DNA from: an uncultured Eubacteriales bacterium
Lineage (GTDB): Bacteria > Bacillota > Clostridia > Oscillospirales > Oscillospiraceae
Assembly (NCBI GenBank): GCA_902475435.1
Contig: CABRZL010000009.1
Span: 1 to 45,522, forward strand
Direction: 5' to 3'
Length of the DNA stretch: 45,522 nt
The notes below the pieces were generated by a model. The model worked only from the letters and a program-made list of their open reading frames with translations, was not told the origin of the DNA and did no database searches. Positions within the stretch are counted from its first letter, which is position 1. Each line of letters starts with the position of its first letter. Of the stretch, positions 32,436 to 40,822 are shown in pieces. A program made the translations under genes and the position numbers.

Positions 32436-32487
32436 GCGAATGATCTATGAAAAAATTTAATAAAATTATACAAAAAGGGGAATGAAC

Positions 32488-34095
32488 ATGAAACATAGAG
32501 CGCTGTCCATCTTACTAACCCTGTCCATGTTACTGGGAATGTGGATGCCAGGTGCTGTATATGCCATGGATGACGCAGATGTCTCCACGGAGTTTACAGA
32601 AGAATCTGTGGAAGAATCAAGCGAAGAATTAGATGAAAGTTTGACGAATGAAACAGAAGATAGTGATGTTTTTGAGGATAATTTGACGGAAGAAACAGAT
32701 CAAGAGCCAACGCCAGAAGAAAATCTGGAGGATGCTGTTGAAAATACCGTGGAAGCAGAAACACTGACAGAAGGGGTACCGGAAGATATTGCAGCGGGCA
32801 ATGATGATCCGTTGTATTGGAGAGAGAATAATCGAGGCAATATTGGAAATTCTGGTAATTCCGGTCTGCAAGCACCGCTGAAGGGGGCTTCCAATGATGA
32901 TTTTTCGGATTTTAAACCTCGAGTGGTAAACGGAGAAACGATACGCAAAGGAATTGACGTTTCAGTTTGGCAGGGAACGATCGACTGGGAGAGCGTAGCG
33001 GCCAGCGGCGTAGAATTTGTAATTATTCGCGCTGCATTTCGAGGATATGCAGAAGCGGGAAATCTGGCCAGCGATAGCAGATTTGTTCAAAATGTCGAAG
33101 GCGCAAAAGCGGCGGGACTCAAAGTGGGGGCCTACATATTTTCACAGGCCATCACGGTAGAAGAGGGACGCGAAGAAGCGCAGTATCTTATGAATATGGT
33201 CCGCGGTTATGATATGGATTTGCCATTAGTATTGGACTATGAATATGCTGGCACCGGCACTGGCCGGCTTTATGATGCGAATCTCAGTAAGGAAGAGGCC
33301 ACTGCGATTTGCAATGCCTTTCGCGATGAAGTAGAGAAATACGGATATGAGAGCATGGTGTATGCAAACAAATGGATGCTGAATGATCAGTTAAATGCTA
33401 ATGAGCTGGGGCGGATTTGGCTTGCTGAGTGGGGGACCAGCGCAACCTATACTGGCGGGTATGAATTCTGGCAGTGTAGTGATTCTGGCGTTATACCCGG
33501 AATCAACGGCCTTGTTGATCTGGACTTTTGGTTTGAGCCGACCGGCACATCTAGTGATCTGCCCTTCCGGGATGTTCAGCTGGGCCAGTGGTTTTATGAG
33601 GATGTCAAAAAATCATATGAGGCTGGAATTGTGAATGGGATTACCAGCCAGGAATTTGGACCGGATGAAAAAGTCACACGCTGTCAAATGGTGACCATGC
33701 TTTATCGTATGGAAGGCAGTCCTGCAGTGAGTGGCGATGTAGGTTTTACAGATATTGCATCTGACCAATATTATCGGGATGCTGTCCTCTGGGGTGTGCA
33801 GACAGGGCTGATCCGGGGCTACTCTGACACACAGTTTGCACCTTATGATTTTATGGTTCGGGAAGACTTGGTGTTGCTGCTGTATCGAAAGGCCGGCAGT
33901 CCGACAACCAATGCAACCCTGGAAAACTTTGCGGATGAAGATCAGGTGTCTGTTTATGCCCGTGAAGCTGTAGCGTGGGCGGTGGAACAGGGACTGATTG
34001 AGGGATATACAGATCATACCATTCGTCCTCGCGGCACAACCACACGTGCGGAAGCCTGTACCCTATTGATGCGATATCAGCAGTTGGTGGCATAA
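32488..34095 (+). CDS. Secreted GH25 lysozyme with SLH repeats
   Basis: A 535-residue cell-wall hydrolase. A signal peptide (1-26) is followed by an acidic Glu/Ser-rich linker (about 28-110). The GH25 (Lyc) domain (about 150-345) has RKGIDVSVWQG with Asp157 and LPLVLDYEY with Asp250 and Glu252 as the expected acid pair, plus GYESMVYANKWML and EFWQCS. Three SLH repeats (about 358-530; FRDV..WFYEDV, FTDIASDQYYRDAV, FADEDQVSVYAREAV) anchor it to wall polymers. GH25 enzymes cleave the MurNAc-GlcNAc bond. The start at 32488 suits the AAGGGG site better than the ATG at 32482. It is a single gene ending in a shared terminator. Confidence 0.92.
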   Translation: MKHRALSILLTLSMLLGMWMPGAVYAMDDADVSTEFTEESVEESSEELDESLTNETEDSDVFEDNLTEETDQEPTPEENLEDAVENTVEAETLTEGVPEDIAAGNDDPLYWRENNRGNIGNSGNSGLQAPLKGASNDDFSDFKPRVVNGETIRKGIDVSVWQGTIDWESVAASGVEFVIIRAAFRGYAEAGNLASDSRFVQNVEGAKAAGLKVGAYIFSQAITVEEGREEAQYLMNMVRGYDMDLPLVLDYEYAGTGTGRLYDANLSKEEATAICNAFRDEVEKYGYESMVYANKWMLNDQLNANELGRIWLAEWGTSATYTGGYEFWQCSDSGVIPGINGLVDLDFWFEPTGTSSDLPFRDVQLGQWFYEDVKKSYEAGIVNGITSQEFGPDEKVTRCQMVTMLYRMEGSPAVSGDVGFTDIASDQYYRDAVLWGVQTGLIRGYSDTQFAPYDFMVREDLVLLLYRKAGSPTTNATLENFADEDQVSVYAREAVAWAVEQGLIEGYTDHTIRPRGTTTRAEACTLLMRYQQLVA

Positions 34096-34099
34096 TAAC

Positions 34100-34124
34100 A
34101 TCCCCGGGAGTATCTCCCGGGGAT
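34100..34124. terminator. Bidirectional terminator between convergent surface-protein genes
   Basis: ATCCCCGGGAG and CTCCCGGGGAT form a perfect 11-bp stem with a 3-base loop, followed by AAATTTTATTT. Confidence 0.85.
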
Positions 34125-34129
34125 AAATT

Positions 34130-35986
34130 TTATTTCTTCTTTTTGTGCCGTACACGAAAGACAATAACTAGGACAATCAGTGCGACTATGATGATTGCTA
34201 ATAGAACATACATAACCGGAAATTCTGATTCAGCTTGTGCATTTTCCGGAGTAGCACTCTCCGGAGAAGTCGACGGTTCCGGGGAGGCGGTGGGCGCTGT
34301 GGCAGATTCTACAGTAGATTCCACGGCGGATTCTACAGAGGAATCTGTTTGATTGATATCGGATTCTTCTACCGAGGAGGATTCATCAGGGGCATCGGAG
34401 GGAACGGTCGCCATGGCGCCTTCCCATGCAGCCTCTTCGTAGACGGTGCCGTCGGGAGCAGTGGGGATATAGCTTAGATCCACGTAGGAATTTACATCGG
34501 TATTGAATGTGTATTCGCCGTCGGATACAGTGCCGATACCGGGAACATTGGTAAAGGCTGTCTTATCTTCGCTCGAATAGCTGCCGGTGACGGTGATAGA
34601 ATATTGGCTGTCGCCTTCCACATATGCGGTGCCGTCGGAAGAAACGATGGAGACAATTTTTCCTTCTGTATCCTTAATTTCTGAGCCTCCGGTGTGAAAA
34701 TCACGAACCAGGCTGTCCCCGGTGACGGTCCATATAGCACTGCTGTCCATATATACGTCGCATCCTCTGTCGCCATTGTCTTCTCGGCAGAGGATGGCGC
34801 CTTCTACGTTGGAGTTTTGTGTGAAGAAGCAACCCAAATAGCTCCAAGTGTCATAAATAATATTGCCGTCTATATCCTGATCGATGGTGTAGAGGACGCA
34901 TTCAGAACCGTTGGCACCGGCAGTTCCCCAACCACGTTCGTTGGTATTACAGGCACACAGTAAAAAGGTTTCCATTGTGTCTGAATAAATCATCTCTACA
35001 TCACAGAGGCTGATATAACAGTAGGTATTTGTGGTATAGAACATTTTTGCGTTGCCGTTTTCGCTTTCGTTATTGGCTTTTAATACACCGCCTACCATAG
35101 TACAGTAGCTGGTACCTTCGGTAGAGTCTCCGGACATGGATTGATAGACCATAACATTACAATTTTCATCGTCATCAGAGGCAGTATAATTGCCCTCTAG
35201 ATAAGAATTATAGATGTGGGCCGGATTGCGGCCTTCAAAGCAAAGTGCCTGTGCATTTCCAGCCTGCATAGTGGCGTTTGCAACCGTGATGTCAGCGACA
35301 CAGTAAATGGCTGGAGAGCCGGTACCCTTGGAACCATTTGCAATGTATGTGCCTCCATCCACCACCATTTTGCCGCTGCCGCGGTCTGAACGGATCGCCG
35401 CAGAAGATCCCCCCTCTGTTGTGACTGTACAGTCATTTGCATAGAGAGTTCCGCCACCGGCCACCATGATACCGCCGGAACCGCCCTCGCCTGTTGTGGT
35501 AATGGTGGCTTTGTCCAAAGTAATAGTTGAATGACCATAGGCAAAAACGCCGTTGGCGCCATTGGCAGAGGTTTCGATATTGCTATCAGAGATGGTCAAT
35601 TCGGCCGGAGTAGTTTCGTCCTCCGAATAAGCCAAAATGCCGGAATTAACGCCATAGAAACTGGAGTCGTCTCCGGATGTATCCCCGGCAGTCTTGGTAA
35701 CAGTAGAATCTGTCAGGGAAGCGGTTACACCAGGACCTATACGTAGAGCTACTTCACTCTCTCCGGTGGAATCCGGAAACGTTTCTCCGCTATAATCACC
35801 GGATTCCAATTCTGTTACTGCATCACCTGTATAAAAGGTCATGGAACCGCCGCCGGGGGGTGGAGGAGGAACGTCACCGCCAGCACCGCCTGGAGGAGCA
35901 CCATCCATCGCAACAGCAGAAAGGGATAGCAGGAGAGCCAGCCCCAGTCCCAAGCTTAACGGTTGCAGAAAGTTTTTCTTTTTCAT
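34130..35986 (-). CDS. Membrane-anchored right-handed beta-helix surface protein
   Basis: A 618-residue exported protein. A signal peptide (1-26) is followed by a Gly/Pro-rich stretch (DGAPPGGAGGDVPPPPPGGG). A long series of beta-helix rungs (about 50-430) is seen in LTISDSNIETSANG, ITLDKATITTTGEG, LYANDCTVTTEGG and MVVDGGTYIANG. A small beta domain, a Ser/Glu/Pro-rich stalk (about 540-585), a single TM (about 588-608) and a basic tail RVRHKKKK complete it. The architecture suggests a wall-spanning adhesin or glycan-binding protein; no lyase catalytic residues are recognised. The start at 35986 has AAGGAAGG upstream; the longer frame to 36073 lacks a signal peptide at its front. No sortase motif is seen. 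Confidence 0.75.
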   Translation of the reverse strand: MKKKNFLQPLSLGLGLALLLSLSAVAMDGAPPGGAGGDVPPPPPGGGSMTFYTGDAVTELESGDYSGETFPDSTGESEVALRIGPGVTASLTDSTVTKTAGDTSGDDSSFYGVNSGILAYSEDETTPAELTISDSNIETSANGANGVFAYGHSTITLDKATITTTGEGGSGGIMVAGGGTLYANDCTVTTEGGSSAAIRSDRGSGKMVVDGGTYIANGSKGTGSPAIYCVADITVANATMQAGNAQALCFEGRNPAHIYNSYLEGNYTASDDDENCNVMVYQSMSGDSTEGTSYCTMVGGVLKANNESENGNAKMFYTTNTYCYISLCDVEMIYSDTMETFLLCACNTNERGWGTAGANGSECVLYTIDQDIDGNIIYDTWSYLGCFFTQNSNVEGAILCREDNGDRGCDVYMDSSAIWTVTGDSLVRDFHTGGSEIKDTEGKIVSIVSSDGTAYVEGDSQYSITVTGSYSSEDKTAFTNVPGIGTVSDGEYTFNTDVNSYVDLSYIPTAPDGTVYEEAAWEGAMATVPSDAPDESSSVEESDINQTDSSVESAVESTVESATAPTASPEPSTSPESATPENAQAESEFPVMYVLLAIIIVALIVLVIVFRVRHKKKK

Positions 35987-36273
35987 TGTTATCCTTCCTT
36001 TCAAATCGTTTCCCAATTTTATTTTACCCCTCATTGATGGGAAAGTCACCCAAATTTTTGAAGAAAACCACAAATAAAACGTCAGAGTGCATTTTGAAGA
36101 AGTTTAGATAGAAGAGAATGCTGAATTTGAGCTTTGACAGGTTGCATTTGGATGATGAAAGTGAAAATCTGTGGGACAGAGCTTGCGTTCGATAGAATAG
36201 AGAAACAATATAAACAATGATGTTATATAGTATAGTTTTTTACAAAGGGGAAGAAAAATTCAAAAGAATATGA

Positions 36274-36279
36274 TATAAT
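36274..36279 (+). promoter_or_regulatory. Extended -10 promoter of the 101-residue gene
   Basis: TGATATAAT, an extended -10 with TATAAT at 36274-36279; no good -35 is visible. The rest of the 336-bp gap (35987-36322) holds the ribosome site of the beta-helix gene and AT-rich sequence with no other clear element. Confidence 0.4.
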
Positions 36280-36322
36280 ATAATCAAACGCGAGTGATTA
36301 GGCGCTCAGATAGGAGGCAAAT

Positions 36323-36628
36323 ATGGAATCTAAAGCAGAAAATGTTGTCCAAAATATAGGCGCCATTGCTGAAACCGTTTCCATTTTTTATAATAGCGTA
36401 GCCAAGCAGGTGCCGCGGGACGTGGCGATTATTTTGACACAGCATTTTATGGATATTACAATTGCCAGGAGAACCGTTACACCGGAACAGCTGGCAAAGG
36501 CGGCAGCCTTGGCAGAAGTGCGGCGGAAGGAATTAGAAAAAAAGAAACAACGGGAATCACGGGACAACGGAACTGAGGCGGGGAATTCTGAACCGCCACG
36601 CGAAACACATCCTCCAGAGAATATATGA
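36323..36628 (+). CDS. Small helical protein of unknown function (101 residues)
   Basis: No family is recognised. The first 60 residues are predicted helical, with an amphipathic pattern (GAIAETVSIFYNSVAKQVPRDVAIILTQ, read in two parts: GAIAETVSIFYNSV and DVAIILTQHFMDITIA). A strongly charged coil (EVRRKELEKKKQRESRD) and a disordered polar tail follow. No signal peptide is present. An AGGAGG site lies 6 bases before the ATG, which supports translation. Small proteins of this shape with an FYxxxxxx...LTQxF pattern occur near phage or mobile genes in Clostridia, but no phage gene is near here. It is a single gene. Confidence 0.65.
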   Translation: MESKAENVVQNIGAIAETVSIFYNSVAKQVPRDVAIILTQHFMDITIARRTVTPEQLAKAAALAEVRRKELEKKKQRESRDNGTEAGNSEPPRETHPPENI

Positions 36629-36762
36629 ACCGAAACGATGAGTTGTCTTCGACGAGCATGCATAAAATTGGTTACAGAAATCTTTCAATGATGCTTTGAA
36701 ATTTACAAATTGTCCACAATTTCGTTAAAAAATGTCCATAAGTCTCAAGTATTATGAAACCA

Positions 36763-36790
36763 TCAAACAAAACCTCCACAGTTTGTTTGA
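36763..36790 (+). terminator. Candidate terminator after the 101-residue gene
   Basis: TCAAACAAA and TTTGTTTGA form a 9-bp AT-rich stem, followed by TACCCTTCCTTTTTC. It is weak and 135 bp after the stop. Confidence 0.4.
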
Positions 36791-36839
36791 TACCCTTCCT
36801 TTTTCTCCTCTTTTTTACTCCTTACATTTTCCTCAAATG

Positions 36840-36878
36840 AAAACACCTGCAAACGTTCCCCACGTTTGCAGGTGTTTT
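36840..36878. terminator. Strong bidirectional hairpin upstream of der
   Basis: AAAACACCTGCAAACG (36840-36855) and CGTTTGCAGGTGTTTT (36863-36878) form a perfect 16-bp stem with a 7-base loop. It insulates der from upstream transcription. The gap 36629-36989 otherwise holds the hairpin at 36763 and the der promoter. Confidence 0.75.
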
Positions 36879-36908
36879 CGCGTATAAAATGATAGGATAA
36901 AGTTTAGA

Positions 36909-36937
36909 TTGATTTATAACGGAAAAAATGAGATAAT
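36909..36937 (+). promoter_or_regulatory. Promoter of der-plsY-gpsA
   Basis: TTGATT (36909-36914), 17-bp spacer, GATAAT (36932-36937). Confidence 0.55.
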
Positions 36938-36989
36938 AAATTAACCTGCTGCAGGCAGAGGAAATTGAGATAAATAGGAGGTGACCAAA

Positions 36990-38324
36990 ATGGCAAAACC
37001 ATTGGTTGCCATTGTGGGCCGGCCTAATGTGGGAAAGTCCATGCTTTTTAATAAACTCACTGGTCGCCGTACCGCCATTGTAGAGGATACGCCGGGCGTT
37101 ACCCGGGATCGTCTCTATGGTGACTGCGACTGGAATGGAAGAGATTTTGAATTGGTGGATACCGGTGGTATTGAACCAAAAACTGACAGTGAAATGCTGC
37201 GATTTATGCGTCGACAAGCAGAAATTGCCATTGAGACGGCAGATGTTTTGGTGATGGTCTGCGATATTAAGACGGGGCCTACCGCAGCTGATAGTGAGAT
37301 TGCAACCATGCTCCAGCGCAGCAAGAAGCCTGTGATCTTAGCGGTGAATAAATGTGACAGTACCGGTCCTGTGAACCCGGATATCTATGAGTTTTACTCT
37401 CTGGGGCTGGGGGATCCGATTCCTGTAAGCGCATTTCACGGTCATGGAACTGGCGATCTCTTGGATTTGTGTGTAGAAAATTTTCCACCGCCGTCAGATG
37501 AGACAGAGGACGAAGATGTCATCCGGGTGGCGATTGTGGGTAAACCGAATGTTGGAAAATCCAGTCTGCTCAACTGCATCCTAGGAGAAGAACGGGTAAT
37601 CGTCTCCGATGTGGCTGGGACCACCAGAGATGCCATTGACAGTTATTTTGAAAATGAGCAGGGAAAATACATTTTTATAGATACTGCCGGCATGCGAAAA
37701 AAATCTAAAGTAGACGATTCCGTAGAGCGCTTTTCCAATATGCGGACGGTGAATGCGATTTCCCGTGCAGATGTGTGTCTGATCATGATTGATGCAAATG
37801 AGGGCATTACTGAGCAGGATACCAAGATTGCAGGACTGGTTCATGAGGCCGGGAAAGCTGCGGTTATCGTAGTGAACAAATGGGATGCTGTAACAAAAGA
37901 CAGTAAGACAATGGACAACTTTACCAGATCTGTCCGTGAGGGACTCAGCTACATGACGTATGCACCCGTTGTCTATATCTCTGCATTGACAGGCCTTCGT
38001 GTGGATCGGATTTTTGAAACCATCAATGCGGTAGCCAATCAAAATGCGTTGCGGATTTCTACAGGTACGCTCAACAGTATTTTGGCCGATGCAACCGCTC
38101 GAGTACAGCCGCCTACAGATAAAGGCCGTCGGTTAAAGGTATATTATATTACACAGTCCGGGGTCAAGCCTCCCACATTTGTTCTGTTTTGTAACAGCGC
38201 AAAATTGTTTCACTTTTCTTATCAGCGGTATTTAGAGAATCAACTCCGGGCAGTATTTGGATTTGAAGGGACACCGATCAAGTTTATCATCCGCCAAAAG
38301 GGAGAGGACGGTGATAAGCTGTGA
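36990..38324 (+). CDS. der: Ribosome biogenesis GTPase Der (EngA)
   Basis: An essential tandem GTPase that assists 50S subunit maturation. The 444 residues hold GTPase domain 1 (G1 GRPNVGKS at 10-17, DTPGVTRDR, DTGG, NKCD) and domain 2 (G1 GKPNVGKS near 185, DVAGTTRDAID, DTAGMRKKSK, NKWD). A C-terminal KH-like domain from about 350 includes KVYYITQSGVKPPTFVLF. It starts at the ATG 36990 with AGGAGGTGA 7 bases upstream; the GTG at 36981 lies in that site. It heads the der-plsY-gpsA operon with a 4-bp overlap to plsY. Confidence 0.96.
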   Translation: MAKPLVAIVGRPNVGKSMLFNKLTGRRTAIVEDTPGVTRDRLYGDCDWNGRDFELVDTGGIEPKTDSEMLRFMRRQAEIAIETADVLVMVCDIKTGPTAADSEIATMLQRSKKPVILAVNKCDSTGPVNPDIYEFYSLGLGDPIPVSAFHGHGTGDLLDLCVENFPPPSDETEDEDVIRVAIVGKPNVGKSSLLNCILGEERVIVSDVAGTTRDAIDSYFENEQGKYIFIDTAGMRKKSKVDDSVERFSNMRTVNAISRADVCLIMIDANEGITEQDTKIAGLVHEAGKAAVIVVNKWDAVTKDSKTMDNFTRSVREGLSYMTYAPVVYISALTGLRVDRIFETINAVANQNALRISTGTLNSILADATARVQPPTDKGRRLKVYYITQSGVKPPTFVLFCNSAKLFHFSYQRYLENQLRAVFGFEGTPIKFIIRQKGEDGDKL

Positions 38325-38974
38325 ACTATCTGCTGCTGATTTTGGGGATCCTGCTGCTAACAGTGATCCCGTACATTTTAGGGTGTTCCAACGGAGCAAT
38401 TTTGGTATCCAAATATATTCTGAGGGATGATATTCGGACCCATGGCAGCGGAAACGCCGGGCTCACCAATTTCAACCGGGTGTTTGGTGGAAAGTTGACA
38501 CTGTTGGTCATTGCGGCAGATGTGCTGAAAGCAGTGTTTGCAGTCCTTCTGGGAGTACTGGGCGCCCATTGTATGTTGCGGGCCGGAATAGACGGCATTT
38601 CGGATTTGCGAGCCAAGTATATTGCCGGGCTGTTCTGCGAGCTGGGACATATGTTCCCGATTATGTTTGGGTTTAAGGGCGGCAAAGGCATCATGTCTGG
38701 CGGCATTATTGCCATTATGATTGATTGGCGTGTGGCTGTGGTTGTTTGGGGTTCATTTCTGTTGTTGACGGCCATCACAAAATATGTCTCTATTGGCTCC
38801 ATATCCACGGGAATTTTATTCCCGATCATGGCGTGGGTGCTGTTTCGAGATCCGGTTTGTCTGGTGTTAGCGATTTTGGTAGGGGCCCTGATTGTATTCC
38901 AGCATCGTGGTAATATCAGCCGTTTGATCCAAGGCAATGAAAATAAATTCTCACTTCATAAAAAGGCAAAATAG
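38321..38974 (+). CDS. plsY: Acyl-phosphate:glycerol-3-phosphate acyltransferase PlsY
   Basis: An integral membrane enzyme making lysophosphatidic acid from acyl-phosphate and glycerol-3-phosphate. The 217 residues have five predicted TM segments. The PlsY motifs are GSGNAGLTNFNR (about 42-53), FGFKGGKGI (about 115-123) and a C-terminal Gly/Asn-containing HRGNISRLIQGNENKF. It starts at a GTG overlapping the der stop (GTGA). It feeds on glycerol-3-phosphate made by the next gene, gpsA, so the operon unites ribosome assembly with phospholipid start steps. Confidence 0.95.
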   Translation: MNYLLLILGILLLTVIPYILGCSNGAILVSKYILRDDIRTHGSGNAGLTNFNRVFGGKLTLLVIAADVLKAVFAVLLGVLGAHCMLRAGIDGISDLRAKYIAGLFCELGHMFPIMFGFKGGKGIMSGGIIAIMIDWRVAVVVWGSFLLLTAITKYVSIGSISTGILFPIMAWVLFRDPVCLVLAILVGALIVFQHRGNISRLIQGNENKFSLHKKAK

Positions 38975-38985
38975 GAGGGATTTTC

Positions 38986-39984
38986 ATGCGTATTACGGTA
39001 GTCGGCAGCGGAGGTTGGGGAACTGCGTTGGCAGTTTTGCTATATCATAATGGACACCATGTTACTGTTTGGTCTTATAGCCAGCAGGAGGTGGACTATA
39101 TTCAAAAAAATCACGAAAACGCATTGCTGAAAGGGGTTAAGATTCCGAAAGAAATAGCGCTCACTACGGATATCTCTACAGTTGCCGGCAGTGAGCTTGT
39201 AGTGTCTGCGGTACCATCTTTTGCAGTTCGCCAGACTGCGGAAAAACTGAGACCCTATCTGGGAGAGCAGACCATATTGGTATCTGTGACGAAAGGAATT
39301 GAACGTGGTACAGCCAAGCGGATGAGTGAGATTCTCAAAGAGGTCACAGGCCATACGGTGGCAGTGTTGTCCGGTCCTACACATGCTGAAGAAGTTGGGC
39401 GAGGGATACCGACAGGATGTGTGGTTGCCTGTCCGGACAAGAAAATTGTGGAAACGGTACAGGATGTGTTTATGAATCCGGTTTTTCGGGTTTATGCCAG
39501 CTCAGATATTGTAGGCGTAGAATTGGGCGCGGCACTCAAAAATATATATGCGTTGGTAGCAGGGGTGTTGGAAGGCGCCGGATGCGGAGACAATACCAAA
39601 GCACTGATGATGACCCGTGGATTGACAGAATCCGCACGATTGGGGGTTGCGTTGGGAGCACAGCGGGAAACATTTGCAGGGCTGTCTGGTGTGGGAGACT
39701 TGATCGTGACGTGTTGCTCTATGCATTCCAGAAATCATCGCTGTGGGATCCTGATCGGACAGGGAAAATCGGCAAAGGAAGCAATGGACGAGGTAGGCGC
39801 TGTGGTGGAAGGGTACTATGCGGCAGCGTCGGCCCATGATCTGGCTGAGAAAACGGGTGTTGAGATGCCGATTGCGGAAGCCGCCTATGAAGCGCTTTAT
39901 GAGAATTTGAGTGTAGAAGAGGCAATCAAAATGCTCATGGGACGGAGTCGTCGCCATGAGATTGAAGAAAACTGGCTTCAATAG
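38986..39984 (+). CDS. gpsA: Glycerol-3-phosphate dehydrogenase [NAD(P)+]
   Basis: Reduces dihydroxyacetone phosphate to sn-glycerol-3-phosphate for phospholipid synthesis. The 332 residues show an N-terminal Rossmann motif GSGGWGTA (7-14), SVTKGIERGT, LSGPTHAEEV (family SGPSFA/HAEEV) and catalytic Lys near 185 in ALKNIYALVAG. GDLIVTCCSMHSRNHRCG follows in the substrate domain. It lies 11 bp after plsY with a GGAGG site. Many spore-formers carry spoIVA next; here the operon ends in a terminator instead. Confidence 0.96.
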   Translation: MRITVVGSGGWGTALAVLLYHNGHHVTVWSYSQQEVDYIQKNHENALLKGVKIPKEIALTTDISTVAGSELVVSAVPSFAVRQTAEKLRPYLGEQTILVSVTKGIERGTAKRMSEILKEVTGHTVAVLSGPTHAEEVGRGIPTGCVVACPDKKIVETVQDVFMNPVFRVYASSDIVGVELGAALKNIYALVAGVLEGAGCGDNTKALMMTRGLTESARLGVALGAQRETFAGLSGVGDLIVTCCSMHSRNHRCGILIGQGKSAKEAMDEVGAVVEGYYAAASAHDLAEKTGVEMPIAEAAYEALYENLSVEEAIKMLMGRSRRHEIEENWLQ

Positions 39985-39988
39985 AATA

Positions 39989-40017
39989 AAAAGAGGAAGG
40001 GTTTCCCTTCCTCTTTT
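39989..40017. terminator. Bidirectional terminator after gpsA
   Basis: AAAAGAGGAAGGG and CCCTTCCTCTTTT form a perfect 13-bp stem with a 3-base loop, serving gpsA and the convergent lipoprotein gene. Confidence 0.9.
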
Positions 40018-40023
40018 CTTAGT

Positions 40024-40458
40024 TTAGGGACGGTTTACCTTGTCCCCGGCACCATCAGCGATATCCTTTGCAACATCGCCCACAGCATCGCCCATGTCCT
40101 CAGCAGCGCTGCCTACATCCTCTCCAGCTCGTTTGAGGTCATCGCCTACAGAACCGGTATCTTCTTCATTGGAAGATTTGGTGTTGTTGGAAGTACCGCC
40201 TCCGCCATTGGTTGTGTTGCCGTCTGTTTCCTTTGCGGAACTGGTATCGTCTGCCGAACCGTCTGTGTCGTCAATCACGCCGTCCTGATCTGTGACAGAC
40301 CCGGGTTCTGCGGAAGGACTCACTGTTGTAGTAGCAGTGGCGGAAGGCGATGTGGATGCCGAAGGGCTGGCAGTGGTATTATCGGTGGTGCCACAGGCGC
40401 TGAGTGTCAACATCAGTGCCAAAATAAGGCCCATAAGACCAACAAATCTCTGCTTCAT
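40024..40458 (-). CDS. Small low-complexity lipoprotein
   Basis: A 144-residue lipoprotein. The signal peptide ends in LTLSAC with lipid-anchored Cys22. A Thr/Ser/Pro/Ala-rich segment (24-55) and an Asp/Ser/Gly/Asn-rich segment (56-102) look disordered. The C-terminal stretch (103-144) is amphipathic with a repeated DVG/DMG/DAVGDVAKD pattern resembling stress-type helical repeats. No known family is recognised. AGGAGG precedes the ATG. It is a single gene convergent with gpsA. A wall- or membrane-surface spacer role is only a guess. Confidence 0.7.
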   Translation of the reverse strand: MKQRFVGLMGLILALMLTLSACGTTDNTTASPSASTSPSATATTTVSPSAEPGSVTDQDGVIDDTDGSADDTSSAKETDGNTTNGGGGTSNNTKSSNEEDTGSVGDDLKRAGEDVGSAAEDMGDAVGDVAKDIADGAGDKVNRP

Positions 40459-40557
40459 TTTTCGTTCCTCCTGCGTTTTGGTTCAGAACTAGTTTATCCA
40501 GCAAGTCAGAAAATACGCAAAATGAAAAATGAAAGATATGGAAATAAAAAACTGCAA

Positions 40558-40582
40558 AAGGGAGAGGATTGTCCTCTCCCTT
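40558..40582 (-). terminator. Terminator of the DUF177-rpmF operon
   Basis: A perfect 11-bp stem AAGGGAGAGGA/TCCTCTCCCTT with a 3-base loop. On the minus strand it is followed by TTGCAGTTTTTT. Confidence 0.85.
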
Positions 40583-40599
40583 ATTGCAGATCCAATTTG

Positions 40600-40785
40600 T
40601 CAATCAGCCTTAACGGTAATGACTTCGCGTCCCTTGTAGAATCCGCAAGCCTTGCAGGCTCTGTGAGGAAGCGTGTACTCTCCGCATTTGGGGCACTTGG
40701 CAAGACCCGGCATCTCTAGCTTCCATACATTGCTGCGGCGCTTATCGCGTCTTGCCTTGGATACTTTACACTTTGGTACGGCCAT
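40600..40785 (-). CDS. rpmF: 50S ribosomal protein L32
   Basis: A 61-residue ribosomal protein starting MAVPKCKVSKARRDKRR, the conserved L32 N-terminus. A zinc ribbon is formed by Cys31 and Cys34 (CPKC) and Cys44 and Cys47 (CKAC), so it is the zinc-binding form rather than the C-minus paralogue. GGAGG precedes the ATG. It follows the DUF177 gene by 37 bp in the same orientation, the widespread yceD-rpmF pairing. Confidence 0.97.
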   Translation of the reverse strand: MAVPKCKVSKARRDKRRSNVWKLEMPGLAKCPKCGEYTLPHRACKACGFYKGREVITVKAD

Positions 40786-40822
40786 GTGGTGACACCTCCT
40801 TGGTCGAAATTGCCTTTAGGCA

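Noticed and set aside
38326..38937. 203-codon minus-strand frame antisense to plsY
   Set aside because: A mirror of a well-supported PlsY gene with no start signals.
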